From the NCBI RefSeq assembly GCF_023856365.1, contig NC_064538.1:17028935-17092934 (forward strand): a stretch of 64,000 nucleotides of DNA, in the 5' to 3' direction. Both the position numbers and the translations under genes were made by a program. The notes beneath the pieces were generated by a model. The model did not search any database and was not told the DNA's origin. It saw only the letters and a list, made by a program, of their open reading frames with translations. The stretch's first letter is position 1, and each line of letters starts with the position of its first letter. The stretch is from Brienomyrus brachyistius. Taxonomy: Eukaryota; Chordata; Actinopteri; Osteoglossiformes; Mormyridae. Below are positions 1 to 15,775 of this stretch, one piece after another.

Positions 1-2240
1 TTTCAGCATGTTTTCACTTAATTTGACCCATGCCAATCTTTAAACTGACAGCAATATTAACTAGACTCTTCGTTTCTCATTATTATTTAGTGAATTTTCT
101 TAGTTTGAGGCGATGAACTCACTCATGCAATCTTATGTGCTGGAAAATATTTTCCAAAAATAAAAAAGCACCTTTGAAGCAGTATTGTTATTCAAATTGT
201 ATGTCTGTGAAGCATGTCAAATTGTACTTGTATTAATATCTTAATGTGTAAAATTGGACGCACATTGCTTATTGCTGAATGAATGCAGACAGATACTTTA
301 TTAACTCTAAATTTTCTGTATAAATCCTGGTTTTGGGCAGGAGGTTTCAAACAGAAAACATCAGTGATTCTGACCAAGAATATATCATAATTATGTGAGC
401 GCACATATCCTCACCAAGTGAAAATGGTCAGATAAAATTTCTAATTCAAGAGTAGAAAAATGGAAATCCAAAAATTGGAAAAAGAAATAGGCGAACCGGC
501 AGCTTCCAGTGTAATCTAAATTGTACCAGGGTCTTACAGCCACAGAAATACTTTATGCACAATCTGCATTTAAATCATTTATACTTCAAGCGACAGAAAA
601 GATTGTGTCAGATTCACCTAAGTTGCAGGAAATTATGCAAATACTTGCTTATGTTGGTTTGTTGGAGTTTGGTGGAGTTCAGAGATCAAAAGATGAGGCA
701 ATTGCCAGTGTCTGGAACGCAAAAATTCTTTTTACTTTTTTTCTCCAGTAAGAATACCACAGGAATTATGTTTAGGATGATTTGTTTAGATAACTGTAAT
801 GTCAGCCATGGGAAAGAGACAAGATGTCTGCAATCAGAGATAAAGAGATGGGGATCCCACACATGAGACTCCTCACATACAATGTAAGCCTTTGTTTTCC
901 AGCAGATGTACATCTTGTTCCATTAATGTGTTGTCCTTTCAAGTATCCTGTCCATTGTGTGGAGTGTAAAGTGAGTGAAAGGAAGACAAGAGGTCCACCC
1001 CATTCAAAAGGGCCAAGGGCTTAGACAACTGCAGGGATTTCTGGAATTGCCTGACTTGTAACTCACCTTAAGGTGTGCACAAAGACAGAATTATTAAAGG
1101 AAACCTATCACCTTAACACCTTCTATTCAGATCAGCCATTGTTAAAAATAATATTTGAAATAAATGCTCTGTTATTCCAAGTATAAAAGTTTGATGCGAC
1201 TTAAAATTCTCTGGGTCAATATGACCTGAAAATGATATCCCCCCTCCAAATAATGAGGATTAAGAATGAATTTCAGAGATGGCAAGAGATGCAGGTTTCT
1301 GGTTTCATGCTGAGTTTTAATTTTGCAACCCGTTAAATCTCTTAATTTTAAATTAATTTCAGAAGTAGAGAGCACGCAATACATGTAGGTGAACCAACGT
1401 ATTGACTGCCAGTCACCTTAAAGCAGAATAAGTGATGAGAACATAGTGATTTTGGTAAAAACGTTGATGGACTAGAATCTGTGGAAATTTGACATTAAGT
1501 AGCATTAAGCAAGCTTCTTGCTTGCATTCAATTTTACCTTTGTGTAGTAGGCATTCATTTCCCACATATTTTCCAGATATACACACTCATTCTATTTTCC
1601 AATCAAAACAAACTGTTACAATAGATGAGAAAATATTTTAATTTTTTGTAAAAATACAAATCACTGGACAGGCAATTCACAAATGCAGTGAGCTGAAAGT
1701 TATTGCATTTTTCTCCTTGTACGCATAACAATAAGTAGCCCATAGGGCTACACATATTTATAAATGCCAGATGTGGGTTGCAGGTGTCCCAGTACAGATA
1801 AACATACACAAACTTACTGTGAACGTACAGAAACCTGTGATAGAGCACATTTCCTGTAAGGCAGCAAGGCATCAGTTCAAGCAAGTAGTCATTAGTTAAG
1901 GTAACATCTCACCATGAGCAACCTTGAACCCAACACCTCGGATACAATGTCTAGTAAAACATCACTCAGATAAGTCAAAAGCATGCTTGAGCTGCACACC
2001 AAAACCAAACTAAGATCAGATCTATATCAGTTTGAAAAACCTTCCCTTAAAACCCCAGTAGGGGCAAATATTGCTCTTATAAAGAGAAAGAATATTTGGG
2101 GGCATCCAAACAAAAGCAAAGCAGTCTTATTGCAATAGCATGGTCTGAGGGGAGAAAAACAAACAATGATTCATTACTGCTGTTCCAGCAATATCTGCAG
2201 TATACTATATATATGTGTGCGCGCGCGTACATGTATGCAC
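1..2240. other. non-coding flank, no gene recognised
   Basis: AT-rich sequence with stops in all frames and only short chance ORFs. The longest (521-751, plus) encodes 76 residues with no motif I recognise and no convincing splice context. I see no RNA gene here. It could hold part of a long EURL 3' UTR or a neighbouring intron, but nothing in the sequence shows this. Confidence 0.6.
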
Positions 2241-2366
2241 GTATCTGTGATGGGCTGGCCCCCTGTCCTGGGCTGTTCCCTGCCTCGTGCCCATAGCTTC
2301 CGGGATAGGCTCCAGACTCCCCGTGACCCAGAAGGATAAGCGATTTGGAAAATGGATGTGGCTGTG
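2241..2366 (+). repeat. SINE 3' tail fragment
   Basis: The stretch beginning TGTGATGGGCTGG and running through GGATAGGCTCCAGAC to GGATAAGCGATTTGGAAAATGGATG matches the 3' part of the more complete copy at about 57.56-57.69 kb. It is truncated at its 5' end and runs directly into the (TA)n tract, as expected when a simple repeat grows from a SINE tail. Confidence 0.8.
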
Positions 2367-2376
2367 TATAAATCTT

Positions 2377-2518
<142 letters not shown>

Positions 2519-2532
2519 TACACCTTGAATGG

Positions 2533-2546
2533 CCAGCAGGGGGCAG
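2533..2546 (+). promoter_or_regulatory. candidate CTCF core motif
   Basis: CCAGCAGGGGGCAG fits the vertebrate CTCF core CCASYAGRKGGCR at every position. Occupancy is unknown. Confidence 0.4.
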
Positions 2547-3808
<1,262 letters not shown>

Positions 3809-3967
3809 TAAATCTTATCTATCCAAATGTAAGAAAATAATACTTTAAGACAGAACCAGATATTTTTCTTGGGTTAAAAAAAAAAAAAAAGTGGCTGGAG
3901 CAGTCCAGTCAGGTGGTTCAGAGGCCAATGAGGTGGATGGGGTGGGACATGGTCCCAAGCCAAGCGG

Positions 3968-6900
3968 TCACTCCGTTGGCGTGTTGCTTGCCTTGACCCC
4001 TGCCCTGCCAACCTGCAGCCAGGGGAGCTTGGCACAGTTCTTGAAGAGTTGCTCGATTGCAATGTGACGGACATGCAGCTCTGAGGTTAAGGAGTCCTTC
4101 TCCTGGACGGCTGCCGTCAGCTCCTCAAACACCTCTGTGGAGACGTAAGGCACAAAGACAGCCAATTACACGCAAGCAATGAGAATGCAAGTCCCAAAGA
4201 GAACAGTAAACATACCACACATAGTTGTTATAATTATTCTGCTGAGACAGCTTAAGGATCTGAACCACACTCCCTTATGCATAATTTATATGTACTTTCA
4301 CTGTGTGAAAAGATGTCCATTTTAAAGCGTCCTTATAATAAATGAAAAGCGAAATCGGTCAGCATCTGTTCCCAAGAATAGTGTGAATTGGGGCGGATGG
4401 TCACGCGAGGGACATCTGAATTACTTACTTTGAAGTTGCAGTCGCAGCTGTCCCTTCAGCTGACAAAGCTCATCAACGCTCATTCTGTTCACTGTTATGA
4501 AAAAGACAGAGAAAGGGTCTGTACAGTTAGCACCCAGTCTAATAAATGAGTGGTCTTAACCTATATAGGATGGAGACACAAAAACCAAACTCACACTCTT
4601 CCTGGGTGTGGCCCTGAGGCCTGTGTTGTCGAATCCCAGCTGGCTTGCCGCCCTGCTGCTGAGCCCGATGTACACCATTCCTGCCCACTGGCCACAGACC
4701 AGCCCCAGGACAGAACGGGGCGCCGTCATCTTCCAGGACGCTCAATCCCAGCTGTTTTGCAGAGTGACATCCGAGCATGCCCTGGGAGTGGTCTGGGACC
4801 CCTGAGGCTGCTCCCTCCTCCCAGCGGGGGGCGTAGCGGGGTACATGTGAGCTTGTCCGGGGCACCAGCTTGCGGTCTCCCTGCTGGCTGCAGCAAAGGA
4901 GTTGGTGCTTGACCCCACGGCGGCTTGCATCTGCCAAACCATCCTTGTTCTGAGCATATTGGATAATACGGCTTATCTTTTGGCTCAGAACATTCTTCAC
5001 ACCCTCATAAGTGCTGCGGGATGCTTTGGTCCGGGACAACTTCTGGTTGGCGATGAGATGATACTTCTCGAAGCAATCTCTGTGACCACGCAGGGACTTG
5101 GAGTGTAAAAGGGCGGAGCTGGTCACACCTGCAAAAGGGAAGGACAACTGAGACTATGATAAAGCATAAACATATAGATGCACGCAAATTACAGTGTTTA
5201 AAATCTAAGCAGTGAGACTGAAACAGACATCCTGATCACTCCACAAAAGCCTCTTAAAAGAGAATCACTTCCCCAGAACCATAAATGGAAAAACCTACTG
5301 GCACATATACCCATCCAGAAAACATCTTAAAACACACACAACAGTACAGCGAACATATTTCAAAATGTCTACTGCAATGGTGCATCAGCCCACCCAGCTA
5401 CCAATAATACCTCCAAGTGTTATGGGATGGTATTTGAACCAAGCCACGTTGCGCCTTCCTCCCCAGTGACCCCTTACTGCATACACAAGGGCTTATCAGA
5501 ATCACCCTAACTCAAGCTCGAAGAGACTAGGAAAGAGTTGCAAAACTTCCAAAAAGCTTGTGGTCGGTTCAAAGTCTGACAATATTTAACACTCCTGAAA
5601 AGTTGAATAAATTATTCATATTTAATGTTTTCCAGTTCAAAGTTTTGATGCAATATAGTTATAAACGGATTCAACATTAGTAGAGAACTGATCTCATATT
5701 TCCTTTAACAAAAACACATTGTAAGAAAAAGACATATACGCCCACAATTCACATAATAGCAGGGGCCTCCTCAGCTAAATGAAGTGGTGCAACAAAATGA
5801 AGGTGTATCTCCTACATAAGAGATTCAGGTTCAATGCCAACTGTTCCACATTAGTAATCTGTGCCTCCCTCCCCGCTGGGCCCATGTCCTCACTTGACAT
5901 AAATGAAACGTCATTTTGGCGAGACCTGTGGCCAGTTCAGCAAGGCAGCGAATGACAGAAATGAATTACTGGAGTGCAAAAACGGGGCACGATGAGGTGG
6001 GAGGCATGGGGGGGGGGGTCACCTTGCTGTGGGACAAAAACAAAACAGGTTGTTGCAAGTTTTTAAACCCTGCAGATTGTGCCGACATGCTATTATCTCA
6101 TTAACCTAAAAGTGAGAAGAAAAGGGGGTTCGGCATAAAAATAAAAAAAAAAACACTGTTTGGGTGAAACCAATCTCACGACTAGATGCTTTCACATTTC
6201 AGCAAGCACATATGAATAAAAGAGGGTAAATGGAGTATGTATGGCTCTGCCACCATAAACTGCCAGTATATAAATCAAAACCATCAGACTCCTGGCAGGA
6301 ATGTCACAGCACATTTTTTAGAACTACAAGTTGCATATTTCCTCTCACTGCCTGTGTTAGATTCAAATGAAACTTATAGCTATGTTTAAGCAATTTTACA
6401 GATAAAACTGAGAAAGCCATGAATGGGTCCACACACAGAATAGGCAGGAGGCTGCACAGGATGCCAAACTGGATGTGAAACTGATTTCTGAAACACTGTC
6501 AGCTGACCACACATTTGTACACTAAAATCCTTGAGGGAGGGATTCAGCAGGCTGACTTGCTGGAAATATCCACACCTTGCCTTTTGTTCCTATGTCACCA
6601 GGCTCAATGCATTTCCATCGTCTGGGTTCACAATAAAATTTTTTTTTCCAATTTCCTATCAGAGAATTACCTAGAAAACTAGCCTAGCATTACAACAGAA
6701 AAACAGACAGGGTGACTTAGCTGGACACATGATAGGATTATCTGTGCATAATAGATTGTGTAAAAACAGTAAATACTAACAAAATGGTCTGCTGAATACA
6801 AAATAGCAATCAAGGACCAATAATGATTTACATACAACTTCCATAACAGCTCACAAGATTTGTGCATGGATTCCACACTGATTATCCAAAATATCCATGG

Positions 6901-9900
6901 AATACTATATATCGAATTTACTAGTTGCTATAAGGAGTGGAGTTAAGTCATAGTTTAAGCATGGTCTTCATTCTTAACTTGCATTTGTCTAGACCTGGCC
7001 ATGGTAACACGGGGAATATATGACCCAGAACAAACATAGATTAGGCTGTAATTTCACAAATAAAATCATAACCAATTTAATATTTACTATTGTTCAGAAA
7101 GTCATTATACCCAGCTGTGATGACATAAGGTGATCAGTAATAACTGCCGGTCAACAGCCACTCTACAGACAGCAACCAAGTCAATACCCACAGTGTGTGT
7201 GGCAGGGCACCGCTGACTCATTTGCCAAGCGTAACAACTGGCCAATATGTTTGGTACCCCTTCATACATTTATGTGAGATCCACCCTCCCGTCTGTACAG
7301 CAATAAGGCAATGGGTTTTTCAAAAGGCAAGCACTGCAACAGTACAGACCCTTGATCTTTTTGCCCCAGTAAACTTGAGAATGATCCATTTCCACTGGAA
7401 GTGAAAGCAACCTGCTACTTCACCCACCGTCAGCAATCCTTACACAATAAAGCTTTGCCTGTTGTTTGGGGAAATTGTGATTTAACGGTATGAGCAGCCG
7501 GGGAGGGTTACCAATAACAACCCCTTACAGCCAAAACTGTACATGTCTGTATGTCTAATGTGTACTAATTTTGCACCATAAACAAAATAGCCACTCTACA
7601 CTACAAAGTCAGATTTTCCAAAATAACAGTTCTCCCAAGCAATGGTGTGGTAACACAGATGTATTACTTGCAACAGCAGCTATGCCCGGTAACAGCATTA
7701 GCTGTGGTCACTGGAATGCTAAAATAGAAGAAGGTTCCAATCTTTCACAAAGCCTAAGCTTTTCAGCGGCAGAGTCAGCATTTCCTGATTCCTGCTGATG
7801 GGGTTCTCAGTCCAGTGCTACAGCTTAGAAAACTGAAATGACAATATTAATGAAAACCCTCTCTGTTTACCACGAGGAGAAAAATTCATAAACAATGTTC
7901 CAGCCACCTGTGCTAATCAAAAGACTCCAATTTTACACTGGCAGAGGCCCCAGGTCACACAGAGGCCCCAAACAGGCTCGTTTCCTGGGGTGTTCCCAGG
8001 ACCATAGGTATCCCTCGAGCATACCAGCTGCTCTATACTGCTAGCACGAGTGTTCAGCTGAATTTCCATTTGTTTAGTGGCATGAAAAGACTACTCCAGA
8101 GGTGGCTGACAGCGCTCATGCATCAGTGAAGCTGGTCATTTAAAGACAGAGGAGCAAACAATACCCACGAGCCTTGACTACAACCGAAACCACATTTGAC
8201 GAGACGTGAGACCACGCATTACAAAGATACAACTCCCTTACTCAGGAGACTGCCTATGTTTGCAAACAACATCCAACTTTCATGTTCACAGTTCTCCTGA
8301 ATGGTCCATTATTCATCTTTCCAATAGTACCTCTTGCTGATTTCAGTCTTTGTGCCTGACTTTGAACAGTTACGTTATTTCTAGCAGTCAGAGGACACAC
8401 AGGGAGTAAGTCTGAAAGTCACCTGCAGGGTCTTATTCCGCATTCATCCTTATCAGCAGCCGTCAGCCATGATGAATAGGCTGAACACACTGGCAGCCCA
8501 GGGAAGCACCATTGCTTCAAAACTTTAGTATGACTGCAATGTCAAATTACGCGGGCTGAGTTTAGAGCAAAAAAGGGAAAATTCAACTGAAGGCAAATTA
8601 TGTACTAATCGTTCATTGAAATTGCAGGACAGCAGAGCAAAGTGCCAGGGTTGCTAGGGATTCTGGGTACCCTAATGCCAGGCCAGCATGTGGCTGAGCC
8701 AACCGTGTAAGCTTCTGTTAGCTGGCATGTTAATCAAGGAGAAAGCCTAACAAGCTCCTTTTGTCATGCTGGGATGAGGGGCTTAGGCGCTAGCTGGAGG
8801 GTCCGGAAACATCAAAGCCCACTGCTTCCACTGGTGCTCAGCACTCCCATTTTATCTGCTTGGCTCTTCATCTTCCGCACCTCGCCACGATTTGCAATTA
8901 GCGCCACGCATAGGCTGTTTCCCCTCCACCCGCCCCCCCCCCGACACCGAAGGACAGATGAGGAGATTTCCATTTCAGAGCACAATCTGGGGGCTCATTA
9001 GGGAACCAAAAAGCCAGAACAATGCAGCGGCTCACAGTGACGAGAGGGTTTATGTAATGGGCACGCCAACAGAAGTGGTCCACTTTCCTTGAGTGCCCTA
9101 CTGAGCCTAAGCCTGGAGCCGCATCTGAATGGCACAGCTGTTGCAGGAAAATAACGACAGCGGAAACACCAGTCTTTGGGGTCACTGTGCAAAAATAGCT
9201 GCTGCACTTGTGGCCTTTGACACTGATGACAGGCAAAGACCGGCTCTCACCCTGAACCTGCCTTACAGTGACTTGAAGCTAAGACCAGGTTAAAAGAAAA
9301 CAAGTGTCCTCGGGTATGGAAAACTTTATGGGCTTGTAGTATCTCCAGAGGCACTTTTCCACGGGCATACAGAAACCGACAAATACAAAAAAAAAAAACT
9401 AGTTACAGTATGGTTCCATCTCACTTTGGTTTTCCACTGCAGAAGGTTCGACTCAGTATCATGGGGCAGCCATAATGTACAATTATTATTTTTATTTTTT
9501 CTACTGTGCTAATTTCTGCAAGCACATCTGCGAGAATTGCTACATTATGCAAGTATCAAGTGCTAGCAGAATTAGCATTCGCTGCAAAATTTGTGCAAAT
9601 TTGTATTATAAATCTATTCCATTCAGCTGTTCTGTAGTACTAGCAGAACTAGTATAGTATAGTAGTAAGTTGGAAACTTTCAAGATCCAAGTTGTCGAGA
9701 ATACATCAACACATTGTGATGTGCAATACTATTAATAATGAATATATAGAATATACTCTTTTTCCATTCAAATTATTCAAGTGCAGAACACCCGTATTTT
9801 CCTGCATTTTGACCAATCAGATGGTGGTAATGCAACAAGCTCAGTTTAGACACACTTTTGGCCCTACTAGTAAGCAAAGCCATGTCAGCGTGGTTATGCT

Positions 9901-12900
9901 TCAGGACATCCCTCACCTAGAAGTGTGCTTGGGCACCGAGACAGACTGGACTGTTTCTCTGTATCTGGGCTAGAGGTTGAAGAAATGAGTTTAAGCATAC
10001 AGCTGACTGGGGTGAGATGGCTGTTCGAGGACATCAAAGCTTCAAGGTCCGACCACTGAACCACTGACACTCAACAATATTAAATGAGAGAGCAAGAGAA
10101 ATAACTGGGAGAAGCACTTGTAGTCAACAAGAATTAGTAGTGCTGGGACATGCAATGTCTTACGCTACAACCCTGCACGGTCCAGCAGAGAAACAGCCTT
10201 CCTTCAAACACTGAGCTTACTACCAAGTGCGTCAAACTAATCAATATCTGCTATGCCTCTTTGCACTCTGTCCAGGGAATCTGGCAAGCCTTCTTTTATG
10301 CATGATATAGCAAAGCAGCAGACATTAGATGAATCCTTTTCTTTCCAGCCAACTTGTCTCCAATAATTACAGCCTTCCATGACATCCCTGCAGTATAGGG
10401 GAGAAGAGGCTGGAGCTGGGTCAGGAGTGCGAGACAACAGAGGGGCTCTGCCTTCCAATGTTTCTGCAACACGTGAGTCTCCTCCTCCTATTGCACAACA
10501 CTCCTCTCCTCCACATCTTGCCACACAGATGACAGTTCATCAGGAAGAAATGGCCCCTGCATAACATGCCAGCTTTCTACGGCAAGACTAGCTTCATAAA
10601 TTTTCAGCATGCAATCTTCTGCCAGCAGGATTTGTGTAAAAGGTCATGTTCAGCTCCTATGAGATCCTTAAAACACCCTCTTTGTTGCTAGATACTGAGA
10701 CCCATAAAACAAAGTCTGACTAACGGTCAAGCTGTTTGCAAATATGAATATGGTGCTAATTTAATCCTAAGGGGATTTCCCTTCCTGCCAAATTGGCATT
10801 AATTGCTTGCAGAAAACACACTTTGAAATGTATTTCTCCCTGAAAGGGTATCAACAGAATCAGGAATCAGATGTTGCAGCTCACTATAATCAAGGGGGGA
10901 AATGGTACCCTGCCAAATTACAGGCTATGTAGCCAATGGCATGTCTGCAAGTGACCTAAAGAATCAAACTACAATTACAACACAGAGACCATATGGCGAC
11001 CTTAGAAGGATTCCCACAGAACATTAGCCTTCCAATGGCGAAGAGGCCCATAGAAAGAGGTTTGGATAGCCTCTACGAGGCTGTCAAGAAAACCAGGAAA
11101 AAGCAGCTCTTCTTAATGTACATTATATCACTCAGGCTTAAGCACATGCAGCAACCATATTATCACATTAAGGGAAGATTCTACTAATAAGCCATTATAC
11201 CTTGACAGGTGTAAATATATTTTTGAATTAATTTTAACTGTGTGTAGGATGTGTCATTTTCTATCCAACAATGTATTTACTATGTAGCAAAATAATTGCT
11301 ATTTAAGTTATTCTTCCTAATAAAATCCCACTTGCCCCTGTCATGATAAATCAAACATGGTTGATCCAAAAGACCCAATGATCAAAGGAACCCCCACCCT
11401 GCCACCCAAGTGAAATGTATGTTTAAAAGAATTTCACTTGCAGTTACCAAAATGTATAACACAAATTAAGATTAATAAACATAAAATGCCCTCTACTGTG
11501 AGCCACAAAACTCCACTGGCACCTCACCTCCCGTTTATATAGGCACTTCGCCAGCACTGGAACCTTTTTGAGGAACCAAAACATTTTTTAGGAACCAGGA
11601 ACTTGTGTCATGTTCCCACCACAGGAACCTATTGTAGTTACTCGGAGGTAGTTCTACTTTTAGCCCTTACTCTGTAGTACGCACTATTTGCTTGACCAAG
11701 AACTACTGGGTGTGGCTGACTGGTTGACAACAAATGCAGGCGCTAACTTGGAAGTTATGTGGAAGTGAAAGATGGAAGCAGTGGAGCAAAAAAATCAGCA
11801 TAAGGAATTATTCTATCTTTTTTGCTTGCATCTCCATATTTCTGCAGCGGAAAATTTAATTGATAAGTGACATATCTGTCTAAAATCACCAGTGCTGGCA
11901 GTGAAACTTGCAAGACCTTACTAGCAGAATAATCATTTTTATTAAAATAAAATTATAAACATGGTCGTGGGCCATATAAATAAAATGTAATTTCTCCTGA
12001 ACTTTCAGACCGCGTGATCAAATTAATGTGAATTTTAACTTGAGCTTTTTGAGTTTCCCATGCTTATTTAGCATAAAGGTCACAATCCCTGTTGTGCAGT
12101 GGGAAAGTGACACCGAAAAGGAACTAAAGGGACCCACTCGAGATGGCCCAGTAACCAGGTTCCTGAACTTAGAAAAGTGCCAAATGATTTAACATATGGA
12201 CGCTAGGGTGAAAACCTTAACCAAAGCGGTATGAGATACCCTATAGGCCTCCATAACTGTATAACTGCATGTGAATTTACAGCAAACCATATGCTCAGGG
12301 TGCACCCGGAAATGCACCCCGGAAATCACACTAGCACAGCACGACACCTACTGAAACGCCAGTAATCCAGTCACGGGGGAATGAAACCTAAAAGTCTCCA
12401 TCACACCGCATGTTTCAGAAGACGCGACAGTTAGATTAGCTGGGCCCCATCTGCATTTTTTATAAACTGACTTCTGAGACTATGTGGAAGTCACTGGCAG
12501 AAGGTGAGGCCGGGCAGAGACATGAAGAGCAGAATGACTAAGCGTTCTCACAAGCCTGAGCACAGAAAACACTGGACGGACCAGACAGGAAGCAAGACAC
12601 AAGCTTGTGACAAGAAGGCACTCATCAACAAACCGCCTCATACTTTGTGGGAAAAAAAAAAGTACTAAGCCCTGTCAGAATCCACAAGATGAAACATGTT
12701 CACTGCCTGTTTAGACTAAAAGACAAGAGAACCAAGGAAACTCCTCGAATAGGCTAAATGATTGAGCACTGTAACACAAAAATACTACATTAACTGTATT
12801 ACCTGTGCATGACTGGCAAACTTAGACAATGAGCACCAGGGTACCACAAATCAAACCAGAGCAAACAATGCCATGGATATACCTTGAATTAGTCTTAAAA

Positions 12901-13191
12901 GCACTGAATGACTGTGCTCAGGTGTTGTTTGCAAATGGGGAAAACCATTAAGACATGTTTATAAAATTCCACAGAAAACCATGTGGACACAATGTTTCTG
13001 TCTGTGAGTGATGGGAGAAGTTTTTAATTGCATCATCATGACATTCCCTCCATCTTACTCTTACCTTCAATGCTCAACTCAAAACAAATGTGGCAGAAGG
13101 ACAGTGTCCCTGTGTCCGTCTCCAGCTTGCAGACGCTGCAGATAAGGTCATCATTCAGGTCAATGTTCACAAACTGCTCTCCTTCGTTCAT
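3968..13191 (-). CDS. c21orf91: EURL (C21orf91 homolog), four coding exons
   Basis: Coding exons in transcript order are 13191-13065, 5128-4595, 4491-4429 and 4134-3968. All have GT/AG borders and the frame stays open for 296 residues, against about 297 in the human protein. Recognisable human-like blocks are the N-terminal [15 protein letters not shown], a four-cysteine cluster (Cys18, Cys21, Cys33, Cys36), [26 protein letters not shown], and a C-terminal helical part with [14 protein letters not shown] and [20 protein letters not shown]. The family is linked in the literature to neural development and the chromosome 21 gene set; its biochemical role is poorly known. The cysteine cluster suggests a small zinc-binding module (inference). 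Intron 1 of the coding part spans 7.9 kb. The start was chosen because it matches the human N terminus. Confidence 0.95.
5129..13064 (-). other. EURL intron, 7.9 kb
   Basis: Separates coding exons 1 and 2 of EURL. I see no internal coding exon, RNA gene or intact mobile element. Features are short homopolymers (a G run near 6008-6018 and a C run near 8932-8942) and small ORFs without family signature. Parts near 7.9-8.2 kb and 8.8-9.2 kb are more GC-balanced than the rest and may include conserved non-coding sequence, which only a cross-species alignment could show. Confidence 0.6.
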
Positions 13192-13860
13192 GGTGTATGT
13201 CTGGAAACTGGGGAAAACAAGTTGATGAAGAAAATTAATGCATAAAGAAACAAATTACACAATAAGGATAACCTGTAACAAATGTAAGTTGCCCAGTCTC
13301 TGGTTCATAGAAATACACCAAAAACAAACAAATTAAATATCCCAGTAGCAAATCTACCTATGAGGGCTATTCATGAGACAGTCATAATCAAAATGTGGTT
13401 TAAAAAAAATAACGACATCATCTAGCTGTACTTGAGAAATGGTAAATATCAAACAGAATGCAAATAGGGGGCATATAATTCACTATATTTGTAGTGATTT
13501 GCTTTGCATTCAATTGTGTAAATCACAATGTCAAAATCCAATCCTTCACTACAGTAGTTTGACAATGAAAGACTGAAATACTAAGCCTGTATAAGACCAC
13601 AACAATTGTACATTACTTCTACATAGTTATGAAATTCATGTGCTTCTATAATAGACATCAGAAAGTCAGTCACCAGTCAGGAAGGAAAATCTACCACGAG
13701 TACTAGCTGTATGCTTTAGAGACTAATCAGATTATGGAGTGAAGTGCATCTGCTCTTCTCTTAAATACACAGAGGTGAGATACCACAACTACTATAAAAG
13801 ATTTTTCTGTGGATTATTTTAGATATGTGACATCTCTTTAAAAGACATAAAAAGTCACTG

Positions 13861-13908
13861 TTTTTTTTTTTTTTGGGGGGGGGGGGGGTTACAAACAAAC
13901 AAACAAAC
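13861..13908. repeat. poly(T)-poly(G) tract plus (AAAC)n
   Basis: About 14 T, then about 14 G, then several AAAC units, inside the EURL 5' UTR intron. The C-strand complement of the G run could adopt unusual structure. Confidence 0.9.
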
Positions 13909-15059
13909 CTCTTCTATCAATGTACATTTTCATTTACGTTGGCCGAGACACAAACATACACTACTTGATACTGATATTCAGACTGGTATGTTTTTGGTTT
14001 TAGTCATTTGCACAGTTAGACATTTTACTGGTACAATTCAGGTCATGAACTTTATGTACCTGATATATAGTCAAGCAACCAGATGCAACGAACGATGAGT
14101 CTGTATGTGAAGGGGAACCCTTAATTCATAGCTTTTAGTTAAGCATCCTACAATCCCACATGCTCTAATACCATCATGACCTCCTTTGTGTGCGTATAGT
14201 CTCCACAAAACAGACCTGCTGAAGCTCAACTCTGAAATGGGGCCGGCTTAATAAACAATAACAGGACCACATTATCCCAGCGACGACTATCCAGATATCA
14301 GCTAACTATTCGTACCCCAGTAAACTAAAGTATTCCTACCAAACATCACTGCCATTTTCTCATGTTTTACAACAAAGCGTAATCAGATATTCTAATGCCT
14401 TTTCACCGTCCAGGTCGGAAATAAAAAGTGGGGGCGAAGGTGCTCCCAAACGCCTCGTAAAAATCAACACCAACAAGACCAAGAACAGCAAGGGAGACTA
14501 TTCCTGCAGTACATCTGCATTTCTAATTTTATCTTAAGTTACTCATTCGGGAAACAACGTACTTCGCTGGTCTTCCAACTTCTTCCATCTATGTACGTTT
14601 CTCAGTAGCTATTAATAACGAGAAGCCAATACTAATCTTAATAAACAAATATCCTAATAAAATTAGCTACACATTGCTACAATATTTGTAAAAGATAACC
14701 AGCTTACCGAACATACTAGTATGGACAACAGTATATTCTCAAAATAGTTCGACTCAACAGCATCACCGAGTCAAACGAACCAGTTAGCACGCAGTACACA
14801 ACACGAAGTTTTTCATAACAGATAATCCAGCGCATGTCTTAACTTTGCTTTTTTGGGTTCTTTTTCAGTCAAGACAGCTGCGACCCAAATTCGGAATACA
14901 TATTTGCTATCTGGCTAACAGCATTTGTTATAAGAGTTATTAAATGACTCCTCAACATAGCTTTACCTGGACCGATTGGCCGAACCGCAGCGAGGCAGAC
15001 AGGAAGCCCCAATATGTGATTATAAAACGGACAAAAGATGTAAAATAACTCTAATTTAC

Positions 15060-15260
15060 CTTCTATAAGGCGAGAGCAGCCTAGTTCAGCGACCACAGAG
15101 TTTGAAGTCTGCCGTTATGGGTAGTCCCAGCTCGCGAACCTCAGGCGCGAGCTTCAGCCGCGAGCAGAAGGACCTTAGTTGCTGAGCTAAGCTAACGCAA
15201 CGCGCCAACTACTGTTTACTGGAGGGGGGTGGGCCGAACCAATAAGACTCTGTCGAGGAG
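15060..15260 (-). promoter_or_regulatory. EURL promoter and non-coding exon 1
   Basis: A locally GC- and CpG-rich island in AT-rich surroundings. On the minus strand it ends in a donor-like AAG|GTAAAT with the last exon base at 15060. A matching acceptor (CCCCAG or the nearby TTTCCAG) lies just upstream of the EURL ATG at 13191. This supports a spliced non-coding first exon and a CpG promoter. The exact start site cannot be read from sequence. Confidence 0.55.
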
Positions 15261-15775
15261 GGGGCGAAGGAAATTAACTTCTGTGAATTGTTTTCAACGT
15301 ACCCTTACGTTTCCCTCCCTGACAAAAAAATAAAATAAATACTGCTGTATAGTACACGACACTTATAACTCCTAGAAGTACTGATAAATGTGGGTTTCAC
15401 GTGTAACGGGACCACGCAACGGAAGTTGTAGCAGTACAGAGCGGGTATATTTTTATAAAGTAGGAAAAATCTATTCTGTAATGTCTAGGTTAATTAGTAA
15501 ATATAAGATACTGGCATACATTTTATTCATACGCTATATTTTAAGTAGACACTGTAGCATGTTTCATACTCTAAAAGCTTACGAGTAATTTTGGAAAACT
15601 TTGTTATTCGCTTCATTGCTAATCAACGAAATGTAATGTAAATATGAAATAAGAATCATTGGGTTTAATCGATAGCCATTATATTAAAACGAGAATATCC
15701 CGGAAACGAAAGCTTTAAAATAATTTTCATTTACAGTCGTATACGGGAGTTTCCTTGATGATGCACTCGTCACAT

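Noticed and set aside
521..751. 76-codon ORF that looks mildly protein-like
   Set aside because: No family signature, no splice sites that would extend it, AT-rich context; not enough to call a gene.
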